Below are positions 11,718 through 22,065 of a stretch of DNA of 64,000 nt, one piece after another. Numbering within the stretch: position 1 is the stretch's first letter; every line of letters begins with the position of its first letter. Origin of the DNA: Tanytarsus gracilentus (taxonomy: Eukaryota > Arthropoda > Insecta > Diptera > Chironomidae); NCBI GenBank assembly GCA_038502055.1, contig JAXRKN010000041.1:4259501-4323500 (forward strand). Reading direction: 5' to 3'. The notes beneath the pieces are model-generated. The model did not search any database, was not told the DNA's origin, and saw only the letters and a program-made list of their open reading frames with translations. The position numbers were made by a program, and so were the translations under genes.

Positions 11718-12469
11718 ATGCTTCACAGAATCATCAATTTAATTTTGCTCTTGAATATTTTCGCGTCGTCTGAAATTTTAAATGATTTTCATGTCGACAT
11801 GAATTGCACGGATTTGTTTGAGGAAATTGCCCGACCATTAAAATGCTGCTCGCATCCGATGCTCTACATGACCAACACAACGGCAGAACATTGCATTGAG
11901 GATTGCAAAGAGGACGATGATAAAAGGTTTGAATTACTTAATTATGGTTTTAAAGCACGGGTTTAAATATTTAAATTTTCAAATAGCTGCTGCTTCTTCA
12001 AATGCACAATAAATGCCTACAAAATTTATGAAGACGGAAAGTTTAGTGGAGAAAATTTGATGAAAGTTTATGAAGACAGCATGGAAGGAAATAAACAGTC
12101 AAACAGAGACAAATGGATTCCAGCAATGAAAAAACACAATGAACAGTGCGAAGAAATTGGTATGAAAAAAATTTCGAGGTTAATTTTTAAAAGTCAATTT
12201 AATAAAAAATTAAGCCTTGAATTTTTTTTAATTTATTTAACTAAACTTTTTTAGTCCCCGACTTTAACGGCACTCGGTGTGACTTTCCTCTCTCGGTTGC
12301 TGTTCGATTTGAGTGTCTCACGCATCTTAACTTCATTCAGTGCGTCAATTTTCACGATTCTGATGAGTGTAATGCAACTGTTCAATTTATGAAGAGCAAA
12401 GCGACAAAATGTGGAGTTTCATTCAATGGCACTTTCATTCCTTATCATTTTTATTACTATTATTATTAA
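11718..12469 (+). CDS. Plus-C odorant-binding-like protein (single domain)
   Basis: Three exons: 11718-11926, 11987-12159, 12255-12469 (597 nt, 198 aa). Signal peptide MLHRIINLILLLNIFASS. Cysteine pattern with LKCCSHP, HCIEDC, SCCFFKC and a C-terminal block RCDFP...FECL...IQCV...DEC...KCGV. It shares intron positions and phases with the gene at 4210-5567 and ends NGTFIPYH followed by a tyrosine run from TAT codons. The TAA stop (12467-12469) is followed after five bases by a MITE that supplies the nearest AATAAA signal (12514-12519). Known class: secreted ligand carriers. Ligand unknown. Confidence 0.8.
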
Positions 12470-12474
12470 ATTTC

Positions 12475-12782
12475 CCTGCGTGGGACATGAAAACCGTTGA
12501 AGCCGTAAATTTAAATAAAAGTATACTTTTTGTATACAATTGTCTATTGAAAATACGTTGGAGCCAAGATTTAAATTTTATTTATATGATATGAGGATTT
12601 TTTGTATTTTAACGGTAACATTGCCCTAATGTTACCGTTAAAATTCAGGAAAATCTTCATACAAATTTAATTTTAATCACTTTTTTGCCCCAACGTATTT
12701 TCAATAGACAATTTTTTGAGCTATACAAAAAGTATACTTTTATTTAAATTTACGACTTCGGATGGATGATCAAGTCCCATGT
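12475..12782. mobile_element. Composite palindromic MITE, CCTGCGTGGGAC family
   Basis: Starts CCTGCGTGGGACATG. It reads through a typical body (AAATTTAAATAAAAGTATAC, then TGTCTATTGAAAATACGTTG) to AACGGTAACATT, then turns back as the reverse complement and ends in a degraded AAGTCCCATG. It therefore looks like two copies joined head to head around a centre near 12609-12640. The single copies are at 18308-18461 and 19567-19719. Confidence 0.85.
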
Positions 12783-12789
12783 TTATGGT

Positions 12790-13380
12790 GAAATATTTTA
12801 TTGATTGATTGATTTTTAGAATTTATTCAAATAAAATTTTCCAAAAATCAAAAAAAAAATCAGACTTAAAATTTTCTGTGAACCTTGCTCAAACTAAAAA
12901 CTGTTAAAAAAAATTGAGTCAACTTAAACTGGTAAAAAAATGTAATCAGAAAAACTTTTAAAACGATTCTTTTTATTTAACTTAATATTTAATTCTTTTT
13001 GTGTTTGTTAAATTATAATTTTCGTTCTCTTTAATTACTTCGGTAGTGGCCACCTAATCGTCATCTAATCTTTAATTTTCATTCTCTTTAATTTAGGCTT
13101 TTATTGATTTTATAATTTTCGTGAATTTTTTGAAAACTACCACAAATTTAATTTAATTTTCAGGTTTTTGTCGCATTTTGTTTAATTTTTTTTTGCAGAA
13201 AAAAATTGGATTTTTTGGTAACGTCACGAGAAGTTGGAATTTTTTTGGATAATTTGCTAGATGTTTTTTTTACGAAATCAATAATATTAACTTAATATGG
13301 TGAAGATGCACAACTTTAATGGATGAGTGAGAATTTAATGCAATTTTTCATGGCAGTGCACAACTTTTTTGTCTCGAAGT
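12790..13380. other. AT-rich spacer, no gene seen
   Basis: Long T-rich and A-rich stretches with no open frame of family interest. It is the 3' flank of the ZMAT2/SNU23 gene. Confidence 0.4.
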
Positions 13381-13384
13381 CTCT

Positions 13385-13948
13385 TCAATTCTTTTTACTT
13401 CCGCCAAATCCACTAAATCCCATCATTGCCATCATCTCATCGTCGTACGCCGATGTCGTTTCAGTCTCCTCAACTTTCTTCTTTTTTCTTTCCCTTCTCA
13501 TCTCCTTTTGTTTCTCCTCCATCTCCTGAACCTCCTTTAGCTTCTGCTCCAAATCATATTCTTTCACTTTTTCCTCATTTTTTCGCTTATTCTTTGTAAA
13601 TCGATCTCTCACTTGCTCGAGCGAACTCCGCTCGACTTTCATTGTCATGCCAAGATTGCGCTGATGTTTTTTGCCATTGATGTGATCCAGGAAGTTTATC
13701 GAGTCCTTAACGACACAATCGCATACGTTGCAAAAATAGCCGCCGGATTGTGTTGAGGGTGTTGTTTTATTGATAACGACTGACTTGCCCAACTTACTGT
13801 CGAGATCGACTTTATATTCGCGAACCTTAAGCAGCTCCTTTGGCGTTTCCAATGGTTTTTCATCTTTCTTTTGATTTCGATCGAGCGCCTTTCTCTCGTA
13901 CTCCTTTCGATCCCACTTACGACGATGATCATCCGGTCGCATTGACAT
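13385..13948 (-). CDS. ZMAT2: SNU23/ZMAT2-type splicing factor
   Basis: Single exon, 187 aa. The N-terminus (KWDRKEYERKA) and the U1-type zinc finger with Cys73, Cys76, His89 and His95 (YFCNVCDCVVKDS) match ZMAT2, the metazoan homologue of yeast Snu23. A charged coiled helix (about 115-165) and a short MMGFSGFGGSKK tail complete the usual length. Known: Snu23 is a component of the U4/U6.U5 tri-snRNP and acts in the nucleus in 5' splice-site selection before spliceosome activation. It is head to head with the FAM192A gene at 14295 across about 350 bp, which suggests a shared bidirectional promoter. Confidence 0.96.
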   Translation of the reverse strand: MSMRPDDHRRKWDRKEYERKALDRNQKKDEKPLETPKELLKVREYKVDLDSKLGKSVVINKTTPSTQSGGYFCNVCDCVVKDSINFLDHINGKKHQRNLGMTMKVERSSLEQVRDRFTKNKRKNEEKVKEYDLEQKLKEVQEMEEKQKEMRRERKKKKVEETETTSAYDDEMMAMMGFSGFGGSKKN

Positions 13949-14294
13949 GATTCGAAATTATTCTAAATAGTTGAGGTGATTGTGGTTTAATTTATAATTT
14001 GAGAAAAAAAAATTAAAAATATTTTTGTTGATGTTCGAAAGTTTCAGATTCCACTTGGTTTCACTTTCCATTTTGTTCCTCTGATGAAATTCGAAATCAG
14101 ATGTTTATAAATTTTTAGACTCAAAACTTTGAGAAGATTTAAAAAAATTAATTTTAAGTGGCAAAATTGCTTTATTTAATTAGAATTGAGTGTGAAACGT
14201 GTTGACGACATCAAGACAGAAGTGAAAAATATCACGGAAACAATAATTTAAATAAAAATCTTTAAAATTCCGAAAAGTTTTTGAAAACATAAAA

Positions 14295-15100
14295 ATGAGC
14301 ACACTTGGAGGATTTGAACGGGAAGTTGACATAGAGGAGAGAAAGAAGAAGAGACAGGAGGAGTGGGAAAAAGTTCGAACTGCCGATGAGCCGGAAGGTA
14401 ATTTTTTGTTGCATAAATTTTTCATATTTTTCATGTTCGTAAAATTAAATTTTAGCCGCACCCGAAGAAGCTTACGATGGAAGATCTCTCTTCGATCGTC
14501 TCAAAGAACAAAAAGACAAAAAAGATTCCGAATTTGAGGAGTCGAAAAAGTTTAAGAACATGATTCGAGGATTAGATGACGAGGATTGTGACCATTTGAT
14601 GACGGTTGACACGAAACGCATTGAAGAGGAGAAAAAACAGCGAATGGAAGAGTTAAAGGAGCTGAGGGAGTACAGAGAAAAAGTCGCGGAGATGCAGGAA
14701 GAGAATGAGGATAAAGTGAGTTTGAAAATTTAGAATTTGAGACCTTAAAAATATTTTTTTTAACAAATTCCAGAAACTACAGTTAATCGCCGGTAAATCG
14801 TCAAAGCCCAAAGATCCAGTCAAACCAGTACTCTCTCAAAAATCCATCCTTAGTGGAGCGATAAAGCGAAAATCTCAAGTTTCGCAAGATGAACCAGAAG
14901 TCAAAAAGCAATCGAATCCCTCAATCGTCATCACACGACCATCAGCTCTGAAATGCGTCGCAATTCTACCTGGACTTGGTGACTACGATTCAGATTCAGA
15001 TTCCGATGACTCGAGTGATTTTACGGAAGAGATTTACGGTGGTCAAACTGATTTGACTGGCAGGAAGATTAAGAAGAAAAAAGACGAGGAATGTGAATGA
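14295..15100 (+). CDS. PSME3IP1: FAM192A/NIP30 (PSME3-interacting protein)
   Basis: Three exons: 14295-14397, 14456-14715, 14774-15100 (690 nt, 229 aa). The N-terminal NIP30 domain is clear: RKKRQEEWEKVR, then EEAYDGRSLFDRLKEQKD, then KFKNMIRGLDDDE. A long basic/acidic helix follows and a C-terminal Ser/Asp cluster (DYDSDSDSDDSSD). Known: the vertebrate protein PIP30 binds the nuclear proteasome activator PA28-gamma (PSME3) and changes its peptide hydrolysis and Cajal-body link. The acidic serine cluster resembles the casein-kinase-2-phosphorylated binding region of PIP30. Inferred: same partner in this insect. Confidence 0.95.
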
Positions 15101-15291
15101 GATTTAAGGCAGGCTTACAGTCATCTTTTTTGGTAAATTTTAAAAAATCGAAAGCATTTCCATTCTGCTACGAATGAATATACTCGGCAAAAGAAACTTT
15201 TAATATTTTTGACTATAATTTAAAATTAAAAGTTGAATAAAATTTAATTCTTAAAATCCATAAAATTGTGATGTTTTATTCTTTGTACTAT

Positions 15292-17294
15292 TTACATAAC
15301 GATGCCATGCTTATTCGAGCTGTGAACTTTTAGCTGCAAAGAGAGAATAATTTAGTTAAATGGCAATCAAAAAAATCATATCCATCTCACCTGATGATTT
15401 GTCGTGTAAGCCGCTCCACACTCGCCACAATGATAATCCCTCTTTCCCAAATGCGACTTCTGATGTCGCTTTAATGCCACATTTGTGAAATATCCCGGCT
15501 TGTCTGGACACAAATCGCAGAACCACACCCTCTTCGACTCATCGTGGTACATCATGTGCTTGCTGAGCAAAATTTTTGTTCGAAAAACTTTTCCGCAAAC
15601 ATTGCAAGGCGTCTCTTGAACTCGATGGGTGTTTCGCATGTGATCGAAAAGCGAGCGACGAGTTGGACACGTTTTTGGACAGAGCTGACATTGGAAGATT
15701 TCACCTTCGTAACCGACTTTGTGCACATTTCTTCGATGCATTCGATAGCCGGATTGTGATTGAAATTCTTTACCGCAAAGCTCGCAAACTGCCGTGCCGC
15801 GAAAAACATTTAAACCGGCACTCGCAATTTTCTCACCTTTACTAGTCGTATAATTTCTCGTCTCGTGAAAGAGCTTGTGAATTGTGTATCCTTTTAGACT
15901 GTTGCAAACTTTCTGACAAATTTCGCACTCGATTTGTTGATTTTGTGATTTCTTATTGCAGCTTCTTCGATGCGCTTTAAATTGATTTACGGTGGCCACA
16001 ATGACAGTTTTGCAAATGGGACACGAATGTTTTTGTGTCGGAAGAGCACTGTGAACGTGAGTGAGATGAGAATTGTAGCCTTGCAGCTTGTTGAATGTTT
16101 TATCGCATTTTTCGCATTTTATTTCGGCCACAGAACATTTATGAGCGATGTACGTCTTCCGACCGGCGAATTTCTAAAATAATAAAAAAATGATTAAAAA
16201 TTTAATTGTTGAAAATTTTTCAAACTCACCATTTTACAGAAGAAACACTCGTAGATTTTAAAGCAAAAGCGATTTCGATCTGGATTTTTGATGATGTCGT
16301 CAGTCGTGACCTGCTCGTATTCATCGACACCTTGAACTGTAAATTTTTCATTCGAAAGCTCGCACTGACTCTCATAAATTTCCTCGTCCTGAACATTTTC
16401 GCCATTTTCGAGCATGCTCATGTCATTATAATCCTCCACAGTCTCCTCAATGTACTCAACTTCCTCCTCGATAAATTCTTCGTCAATCAAATGCTCCTCG
16501 ATGATTTCAATTGTCGAATCCATTGAAATTATTTCGAACTTTGTTGGACCTCTCATTTCGATGATTCTGGCATCGAGCTCTTGAATTTCCGCTAGCACAT
16601 CGAGTTGCGCCTTTTTAACCTTCTTACGAAACACATCAATCGCGACAATTTGCTGGAAACATTGTTCGCATAGAAAAAACTCGCTAAAAAGCTCATCGAG
16701 TTGCGCTTCAATTTCGAGTTGTGTCATGAGCTCAAACTGATTAATTGAGTAGTCTTCGAGCTTGCTAATTGGAACTTTGTTGTTCTCGGTGGAGAAACAA
16801 AAGCGACAGCCCTCTTTGAGATCATCGAGAAGGACTTGCTTTTGTTGAAGTATTGACTCTTCAGTCTCGGGTTGGTGCGATGATGATGAGGTCGAAGGAA
16901 GGCGAAGAGGTTCAAAGTCCTTAAGTGAGATGGAAAATAATTATAAAATTATCTTTTTTAAATCTTGCTACATCCAGCTGGATCTTCATACACTCACCTC
17001 GTCTTCGTACTCTCGCTTTGTCGAGTCAAATCTGATGTCGAATCTTTCACCTTCCCTTGTGAAGATCGTTGGAACTGCCTCCTTGTTCAGACTAACCCGA
17101 TCTTTCTTCTTTTGTATTAATTCTGGCATAAAGTGATCTTCGCAAATTGTCGACGAATTTTTAGGCATAAAATTATTTTTTCTCAGCGTAAATTTTATCC
17201 AAATGGCTCGACGCCAGTCTTTTGGAAAGCGGAAAAAGTGCTTGGTGCCACGAACGAATCGATTGTGACAGAATGCCACTGAACAGCCGCCCAT
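15292..17294 (-). CDS. THAP-ZAD-C2H2 zinc-finger transcription factor
   Basis: Four exons on minus: 17294-16998, 16919-16230, 16173-15391, 15333-15292 (1812 nt, 603 aa). ATG 17294 is chosen because the THAP zinc ligands begin right after it (Cys4, Cys9, Cys51, His54, with the later VPTIF close to the family's AVPxIF). Exon 2 brings a ZAD-like module with Cys137-x2-Cys140 and Cys183-x2-Cys186, then a strongly acidic stretch (about 220-300). Exon 3 carries eight or nine C2H2 fingers (e.g. CELCGKEFQSQSGYRMHRRNVH is one; given by ligands C-x2-C...H-x4-H). Known: THAP domains bind DNA; ZADs dimerise insect zinc-finger proteins. Inferred: a nuclear DNA-binding regulator. The joint presence of THAP and ZAD in one chain is unusual. 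Confidence 0.9.
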
Positions 17295-17472
17295 TATTAA
17301 ATTTTTAGAGATTTTTAATTCAATTTTTAGTTTTTGTTTTGAAAAAGCTGTGTACCCATAAAAGGCGGGAAATTTGAAAAAATACGTTAAAATATTTTTC
17401 CAAAAATTTAACAAATTTAATACAATTTAATTTTAAGTAAAATATTTATTTGCAATTATTTAAATCTTTTAT

Positions 17473-18111
17473 TTACAGCACAGAATAATAGGGTGATTCT
17501 TCGTCGACAAGTCGTACTCTGCCAAAAAATTCTGATTGCAGTTTATCATACAACGAAAAGACACATGCGAAGCAGTAAGAGTTGAGGCAAAATATTAAAA
17601 TCATAAAGATCACAAAATATCCGTTGGTGTGGAAGAAAATGCTGACAATGAGAGAAATAATTGCGAAAGCTTTAAAAGCTAAGTATGCGATTGTGTCCCG
17701 GTGATTGCGCTAAAAATCGTTTTTAAATTATAATTAAGAATTTAATTTTAAAATTAAATGACTTACGGTTTTAAGAGAATGAAGCAATCTAGCTGCTGCA
17801 TAAATCCTCGCAAGTGCATAAGCGATGTACACCAAAAATCTATAGATTGAAACTGAAAAAAAAATTATTGAATTTTTAATTTTAAAACCAACTTTATTCT
17901 CACCCTCATGAAAGTGTTTCAAAACTTCCGCAACATGCTCGCAATAATTTTGGAAAAAATCAATAATTTCTTTATCTCCATGAGTTATCCACAAGAAGGC
18001 CAATAAACCCAATCCAAAGCAATTATAAACAATTGAGAGCCATCCGATCCAGCTAATTCCAGTTTCTAAATTAATGCAACAAAGAAACTTCGAAAATGTC
18101 GGAAATCTCAT
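17473..18111 (-). CDS. Small four-segment membrane protein, insect family
   Basis: Three exons on minus: 18111-17904, 17852-17767, 17709-17473 (531 nt, 176 aa). An N-terminal FLCCINLETG motif precedes a hydrophobic helix; further hydrophobic segments lie at about 70-95, 105-130 and 132-155, and the tail is short and polar. The start FSKFLCCINLETG is like KFFCCIPLEIG of the divergent gene at 18838, and the two share both intron positions and phases (phase 1, then phase 0) and the IYAAARL motif in exon 2. Known: a Cys-Cys-x-x-Leu-x-x-Gly opening followed by four helices is common in arthropod DUF4728-like proteins and recalls LAPTM proteins, but I cannot assign it firmly. Function unknown. Confidence 0.8.
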
Positions 18112-18307
18112 GATTTTTTGTTTGAAGAAAAATTGTTAGCTTCTACTGCGACATTTAGCGAAAATAAACTAAGTAAAAAAATCGAGAAATGGATTTTTTT
18201 ATCGGGATTTGATAAGATAAGAAAAAAGAGCAGCAGGTTGCAATTTGATAAGAAGTTAAAAGGTTGAAGAACTTAGGTTGAAATTAAGAAAAAATATTAA
18301 ATTAATC

Positions 18308-18461
18308 CCTGCGTGGGACATGGCCAAATGTTACCGTTAAAATTCAAAAAATCCTCATACAAATAAAATTTAAATCTCGGCTTCAACGTATTTTCAATAG
18401 ACAATTGTATACAAAAAGTATACTTTTATTTAAATTTACGGCCCCAACGGTCCCACGCAGG
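18308..18461. mobile_element. 154-bp MITE with 8-bp target duplication
   Basis: Terminal inverted repeats CCTGCGTGGGAC and GTCCCACGCAGG; flanked by AATTAATC on both sides (18300-18307 and 18462-18469). The 8-bp duplication and length indicate a non-autonomous DNA transposon; the superfamily is not certain from the ends. Confidence 0.93.
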
Positions 18462-18604
18462 AATTAATCAATCTTTAAACTTTTTTAAAAAATTTTTACT
18501 CAAATTATTAAAAAATTTAATCTTAAATAAAGCAAAAAATTTCAAATAATTTACAAGTTTTTGAGACCCTAAAATTTTTCGTCAGTGGTTCACCATAATT
18601 TTCT

Positions 18605-18681
18605 GCAGGTTTGCGTCCATCCTGGTTAAGTCCTGTGTCGCTACCTCTTTGTCATCTATCTATCTATCTATCTATCTATCT
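18605..18681. mobile_element. Short retroposed insert ending in (ATCT)n
   Basis: A 77-bp insert with a tail of about six ATCT units is flanked by perfect 21-bp direct repeats AGTGGTTCACCATAATTTTCT (18584-18604 and 18682-18702). A long target duplication together with a simple 3' tail is the mark of target-primed retroposition, probably a 5'-truncated non-LTR element or SINE. Confidence 0.8.
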
Positions 18682-18837
18682 AGTGGTTCACCATAATTTT
18701 CTTATCAAATTTTTCCCACTTTTCTTATCAAAATTCACTCAATAAGTCAACAAACAAAAAACTCTTCTTTCATTCAATAATTCTAAAATTATTTTAGTCT
18801 AATTTAAACCCTCACTGCATTAAAGTCACACTCTAAA

Positions 18838-19560
18838 ATGATACCGACAGTTTCAAAGTTTTTTTGTTGCATTCCACTCGAAATAGGAATGCACATTTTG
18901 GCTTTTTTGGTGATCCTTAAAAATTTTCTAGACATCGGCGTGACAACCGCTTTGTGGATAATTTCTAAAAATCCAAGAATGATCGACTACATCGGAAAAA
19001 AGATTCCTGGATTTCTTGAGTTTTATGGACAAATTCCTGACTGTAAGAAAGTTTTATTAAATTTAATTGTGTTTTAATTAAATTTAAAATTTATCAATTT
19101 ATTAGTCATGCTTCAAGTTAGGTATTTTCTGTTCACAATTTTCTGGAGTATTTTTTGCATTTACGCCGCCGCGAGACTCATCAGAAGTCGAAGTTCCGTA
19201 AGTAAAAAGAAAAGTTTCATGTGAACCTTAAATTTATTGAAATTTTAACTTATTTCAAATATGACTCGAATGTTATTATTTTTTTAATTTTTACAGCGCA
19301 ATAAATCGGATATTCTTCCATATTTAATAGTCATCATCATCAGTTTTGCTCTCACAATTACTACAGAATTTACTATAAACGTGTACTCAAATTTTACCAT
19401 CATGATTATCAGTATCATCATGGTTACCGCTCTTGAGTTTTACATTTTTATTTGCGTCTTTTCAATGTACAAAAGACTCGAAAACGAAGGTTTCGGAAGA
19501 GAAAGACTTTTGGATGACGGATATGGAAATCAAACGCAATATCAAAGCATTTCAGCATAA
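18838..19560 (+). CDS. Small four-segment membrane protein, paralogue of 17473-18111
   Basis: Three exons: 18838-19042, 19106-19197, 19297-19560 (561 nt, 186 aa). It opens MIPTVSKFFCCIPLEIG, has four hydrophobic segments, a YAAARLIRSR motif at the end of exon 2 and a polar tail ending QYQSISA with a YGNQTQYQSI tyrosine motif that could be a sorting signal. It is divergent from its paralogue, with about 725 bp and two mobile elements between them. A MITE has inserted right at the stop codon: the 8-bp duplication begins with the last two bases of TAA. Function unknown. Confidence 0.82.
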
Positions 19561-19566
19561 AAAATT

Positions 19567-19719
19567 CTTGTGTGGGACATGAAAACCTTAAATTTAAATA
19601 AAAGTATACTTTTTGTATACAATTGTCTATTGAAAATACGTTGGGGCCGAGATTTAAATTTTATTTGTATGAGGATTTTTTGAATTTTAACGGTAACATT
19701 TGGCCATGTCCCACGCAGG
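19567..19719. mobile_element. 153-bp MITE at the stop codon of the preceding gene
   Basis: Ends CTTGTGTGGGAC and GTCCCACGCAGG; target duplication AAAAAATT at 19559-19566 and 19720-19727. It carries AATAAA at 19597-19602 in the sense orientation of the gene it follows. Confidence 0.93.
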
Positions 19720-19991
19720 AAAAAATTAAAACATTTTGTGATAAGAAATGACAAATAAAAAAGTATTGTTGAAATTTTTTAATCTAATCAATAATTTTTG
19801 TGGTATCTGATAAGCCGGTGCGAGTGAGTCAGTGCAATAAGTTTGTTTATGTGTTACAATTAGTTGGTTTTGTGGAATTTAAAGTGCGCACATGGAGAAG
19901 AAATAAAATTTTGTGGACACTATTATAGTGAGAGTTTTTAACAGTGTTTCTAAAAATAGAAGTAAAAAAATAAATATTTGAAAGATTTTGA

Positions 19992-20323
19992 ATGAACAAT
20001 AAATTATTTGAAGAAGTCATGACCTCAAAAATAATTCTAAAGTGCTTTGGATATCTTTTTTACTTCATTCTATTTTCAATTTTTCTGTATAGTTTCATGC
20101 AGTTAATTTTGGAAATTTTAAACTTTGATTTTGTTGCACTTTCAAAAGTTGAACCGGAACTAGCGGAAGCATTGAGAAATGGTTAGTAATAAAATTTTAA
20201 ATTTAAATTAAATAATTAAATTTTTGTTTATTTTTAGTCTCGTTTATAAATTATCTAGTGTTCGTTTCTTATTTGATGTCCATTCCTTACTACATCTGTC
20301 ACTCAATTTATATTCACATTTAA
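19992..20323 (+). CDS. Truncated relative of the small membrane family
   Basis: Two exons: 19992-20181 and 20238-20323 (276 nt, 91 aa). There are two hydrophobic segments, about 18-45 and 66-88. The intron position and phase (phase 1, followed by VSFINYLVFVSYL) match the first intron of the two larger relatives just upstream (VSIYRFLVYIAYAL). The protein stops where their second intron would begin, and no third exon is seen downstream. The N-terminal Cys-Cys motif is also absent. It may be a shortened working paralogue or a decaying copy. Confidence 0.6.
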
Positions 20324-20545
20324 ATCTAAAATCACATTAAATAAATTAACGAAAAAACATCTTTAAATTTTAATTTTTTGAGATAAAAACTCAATCTCTA
20401 ACGTATTTTATCAATTCAAATTCCCTCACGAAAATTTCACTCCCTCTCTGTTTTTCTATGGCCTCACAGCTTTCAAAATAAAAACTTCCTAAAATTTTCG
20501 CATTTTTAAAATTCACAAAATATAAAGTAAAAACTCAACAAAATC
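20324..20545. other. Spacer upstream of Sce
   Basis: AT-rich; contains TATAAAG near 20521, about 25 bp before the Sce start codon, probably part of the 5' leader rather than a TATA box. Nothing else seen. Confidence 0.35.
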
Positions 20546-21786
20546 ATGGAACCACAAACTCAAAACAAAACCTGGGATCTGTCTCTATACGAATTAAATC
20601 GAAAACCGCAAGAAGTCATCACAGATAACTCAGAAATTGCCGTTTCACCTCGCTCGCTTCATTCCGAGTTGATGTGAGTGAAAAAAATTCCATTTTGGAT
20701 TCTGAGAAAAAATAAATAAATTTTTTTAGGTGTCCGATCTGCTTGGATATGCTGAAAAAAACAATGACAACGAAGGAATGTCTTCATCGCTTCTGTAGCG
20801 ACTGCATAATTACGGCATTACGTTCGGGCAATAAAGAATGTCCGACGTGTCGCAAAAAATTGGTGTCAAAAAGATCGCTACGACCCGATCCCAACTTTGA
20901 CTGCTTAATATCGGTAATTTTTGTGAATTTTTAACGGCCTTTTTGAATTTAAAACTTGTTTTAGAAAATTTATCCATCTCGCGACGAGTACGAGGCGCAT
21001 CAAGAAAAAGTTCTCGCAAAATTCAACAAAAGTCACTCGCAAGCAGCTCTCGTAAACTCAATCACCGAAGGCATTAAACTTCAATCACAAAATCGACCTC
21101 AGCGGACTCGCAAAAATGCTGACGAGGAAGGAAATCCAACACAAAATAGCCAAGGAAGTTCGCATGGTGAATCGACACTAAATCAATCTTCAAATCCACC
21201 ATCAGCTCGCAGCACTCCATCGCCAGTTCCATCACACTCGAGTTCGACGAGCAAACCGCCAAAGCGAGCACTTTCGGTCATGACTTCTGAGCGTTCGGAA
21301 GATTCTGAGACCAACAGTGAGATGGATGGACAGACTGAAGTTGAATCGAATGCCGACACTGAAGGCGGTGACACTGAGGGCAGTGATGAAATTGAGCTTG
21401 TCTTTAAGCCTCATCCGACGGAGATGAATAGTGAGAATCCACTCATGAAGGCACTCAAGGACAACACTAAAAGATACATTAAAACCACCGCAAATGCAAC
21501 GGTCGATCATTTGAGCAAATATTTGGCGATGCGCTTGACTCTCGACGCTCAACTCGCTGAGCCGACTTTGAAGACGATGAATTTTACGATTTATATTGCG
21601 CCAATGCCATCGCAACTGGTGATGCTGAGTGGAAGCCAAACTCTACAGCAGGTCAATGAAAAATTTTGGAAGGTGAGGGTGAGAATCGAAATTTTAAAAC
21701 TTATTTTATGTGATAAATTTTAATTTAATTTTTTTAATTTTAAGGTCAACAAGCCACTGGAAATGTTTTACTCGTGCAAAGCTTAA
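20546..21786 (+). CDS. Sce: Polycomb E3 ligase RING1 / Sex combs extra
   Basis: Four exons: 20546-20673, 20730-20913, 20965-21672, 21745-21786 (1062 nt, 353 aa). The opening NKTWDLSLYELNRKPQEVIT and the C3HC4 RING finger (Cys44, Cys47, CLHRFC at 60-65, Cys80, Cys83) are nearly invariant with fly Sce. A variable Ser-rich linker follows, then the C-terminal RAWUL-like domain (DEIELVFKPHPTEM, TTANATVDHLSKYLAMRL) ending VNKPLEMFYSCKA. Known: Sce/RING1 is the catalytic subunit of PRC1, which monoubiquitinates histone H2A and represses developmental genes in the nucleus; the C-terminal domain binds Pc or RYBP. Length is slightly below the fly protein because the linker is short. Confidence 0.98.
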
Positions 21787-21835
21787 AAATTTGATTTTAT
21801 TCTCATTTAAAAGATTAAAATAAAAATTATTTTAG

Positions 21836-21982
21836 TTTTATGATTCAATACTTACTGGAGATAGATTCGTAGGTAAAGTTGAGTCGCTCGCACCACCAAG
21901 ATTGAAATCATGGGTTTATTTGATGTATAATCGATGGAGGTGTTCTGATCTTGCGTTGGTCGACGTGAGAACACATTTTTAA
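21836..21982 (+). pseudogene. Exon-like open segment 3' of Sce, unrecognised
   Basis: After an acceptor-like TTATTTTAG, an open stretch reads about 48 codons to a TAA at 21980-21982, with a balanced amino-acid mix (e.g. ILTGDRFVGKVESLAPPRLK and WVYLMYNRWRC) unlike the AT-rich spacer. The base composition here is also richer in G+C. It has no start codon of its own. It could be a fragment of a lost gene or mobile element. I do not recognise it. Confidence 0.25.
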
Positions 21983-22065
21983 ATTTTTTATTCAAATTTG
22001 ACGTTTAAACTTGAAAACTTTAATTTTTTTATGCGGTGAAAAATTTTATTTAAATTTCTTTACAT

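Noticed and set aside
15544..15845. Plus-strand open frames opposite the C2H2 fingers
   Set aside because: Antisense of zinc-finger exons; no family resemblance.
18655..18681. (CTAT)n tract as an independent microsatellite
   Set aside because: It is the tail of an insert flanked by a 21-bp target duplication, so it is explained by retroposition.
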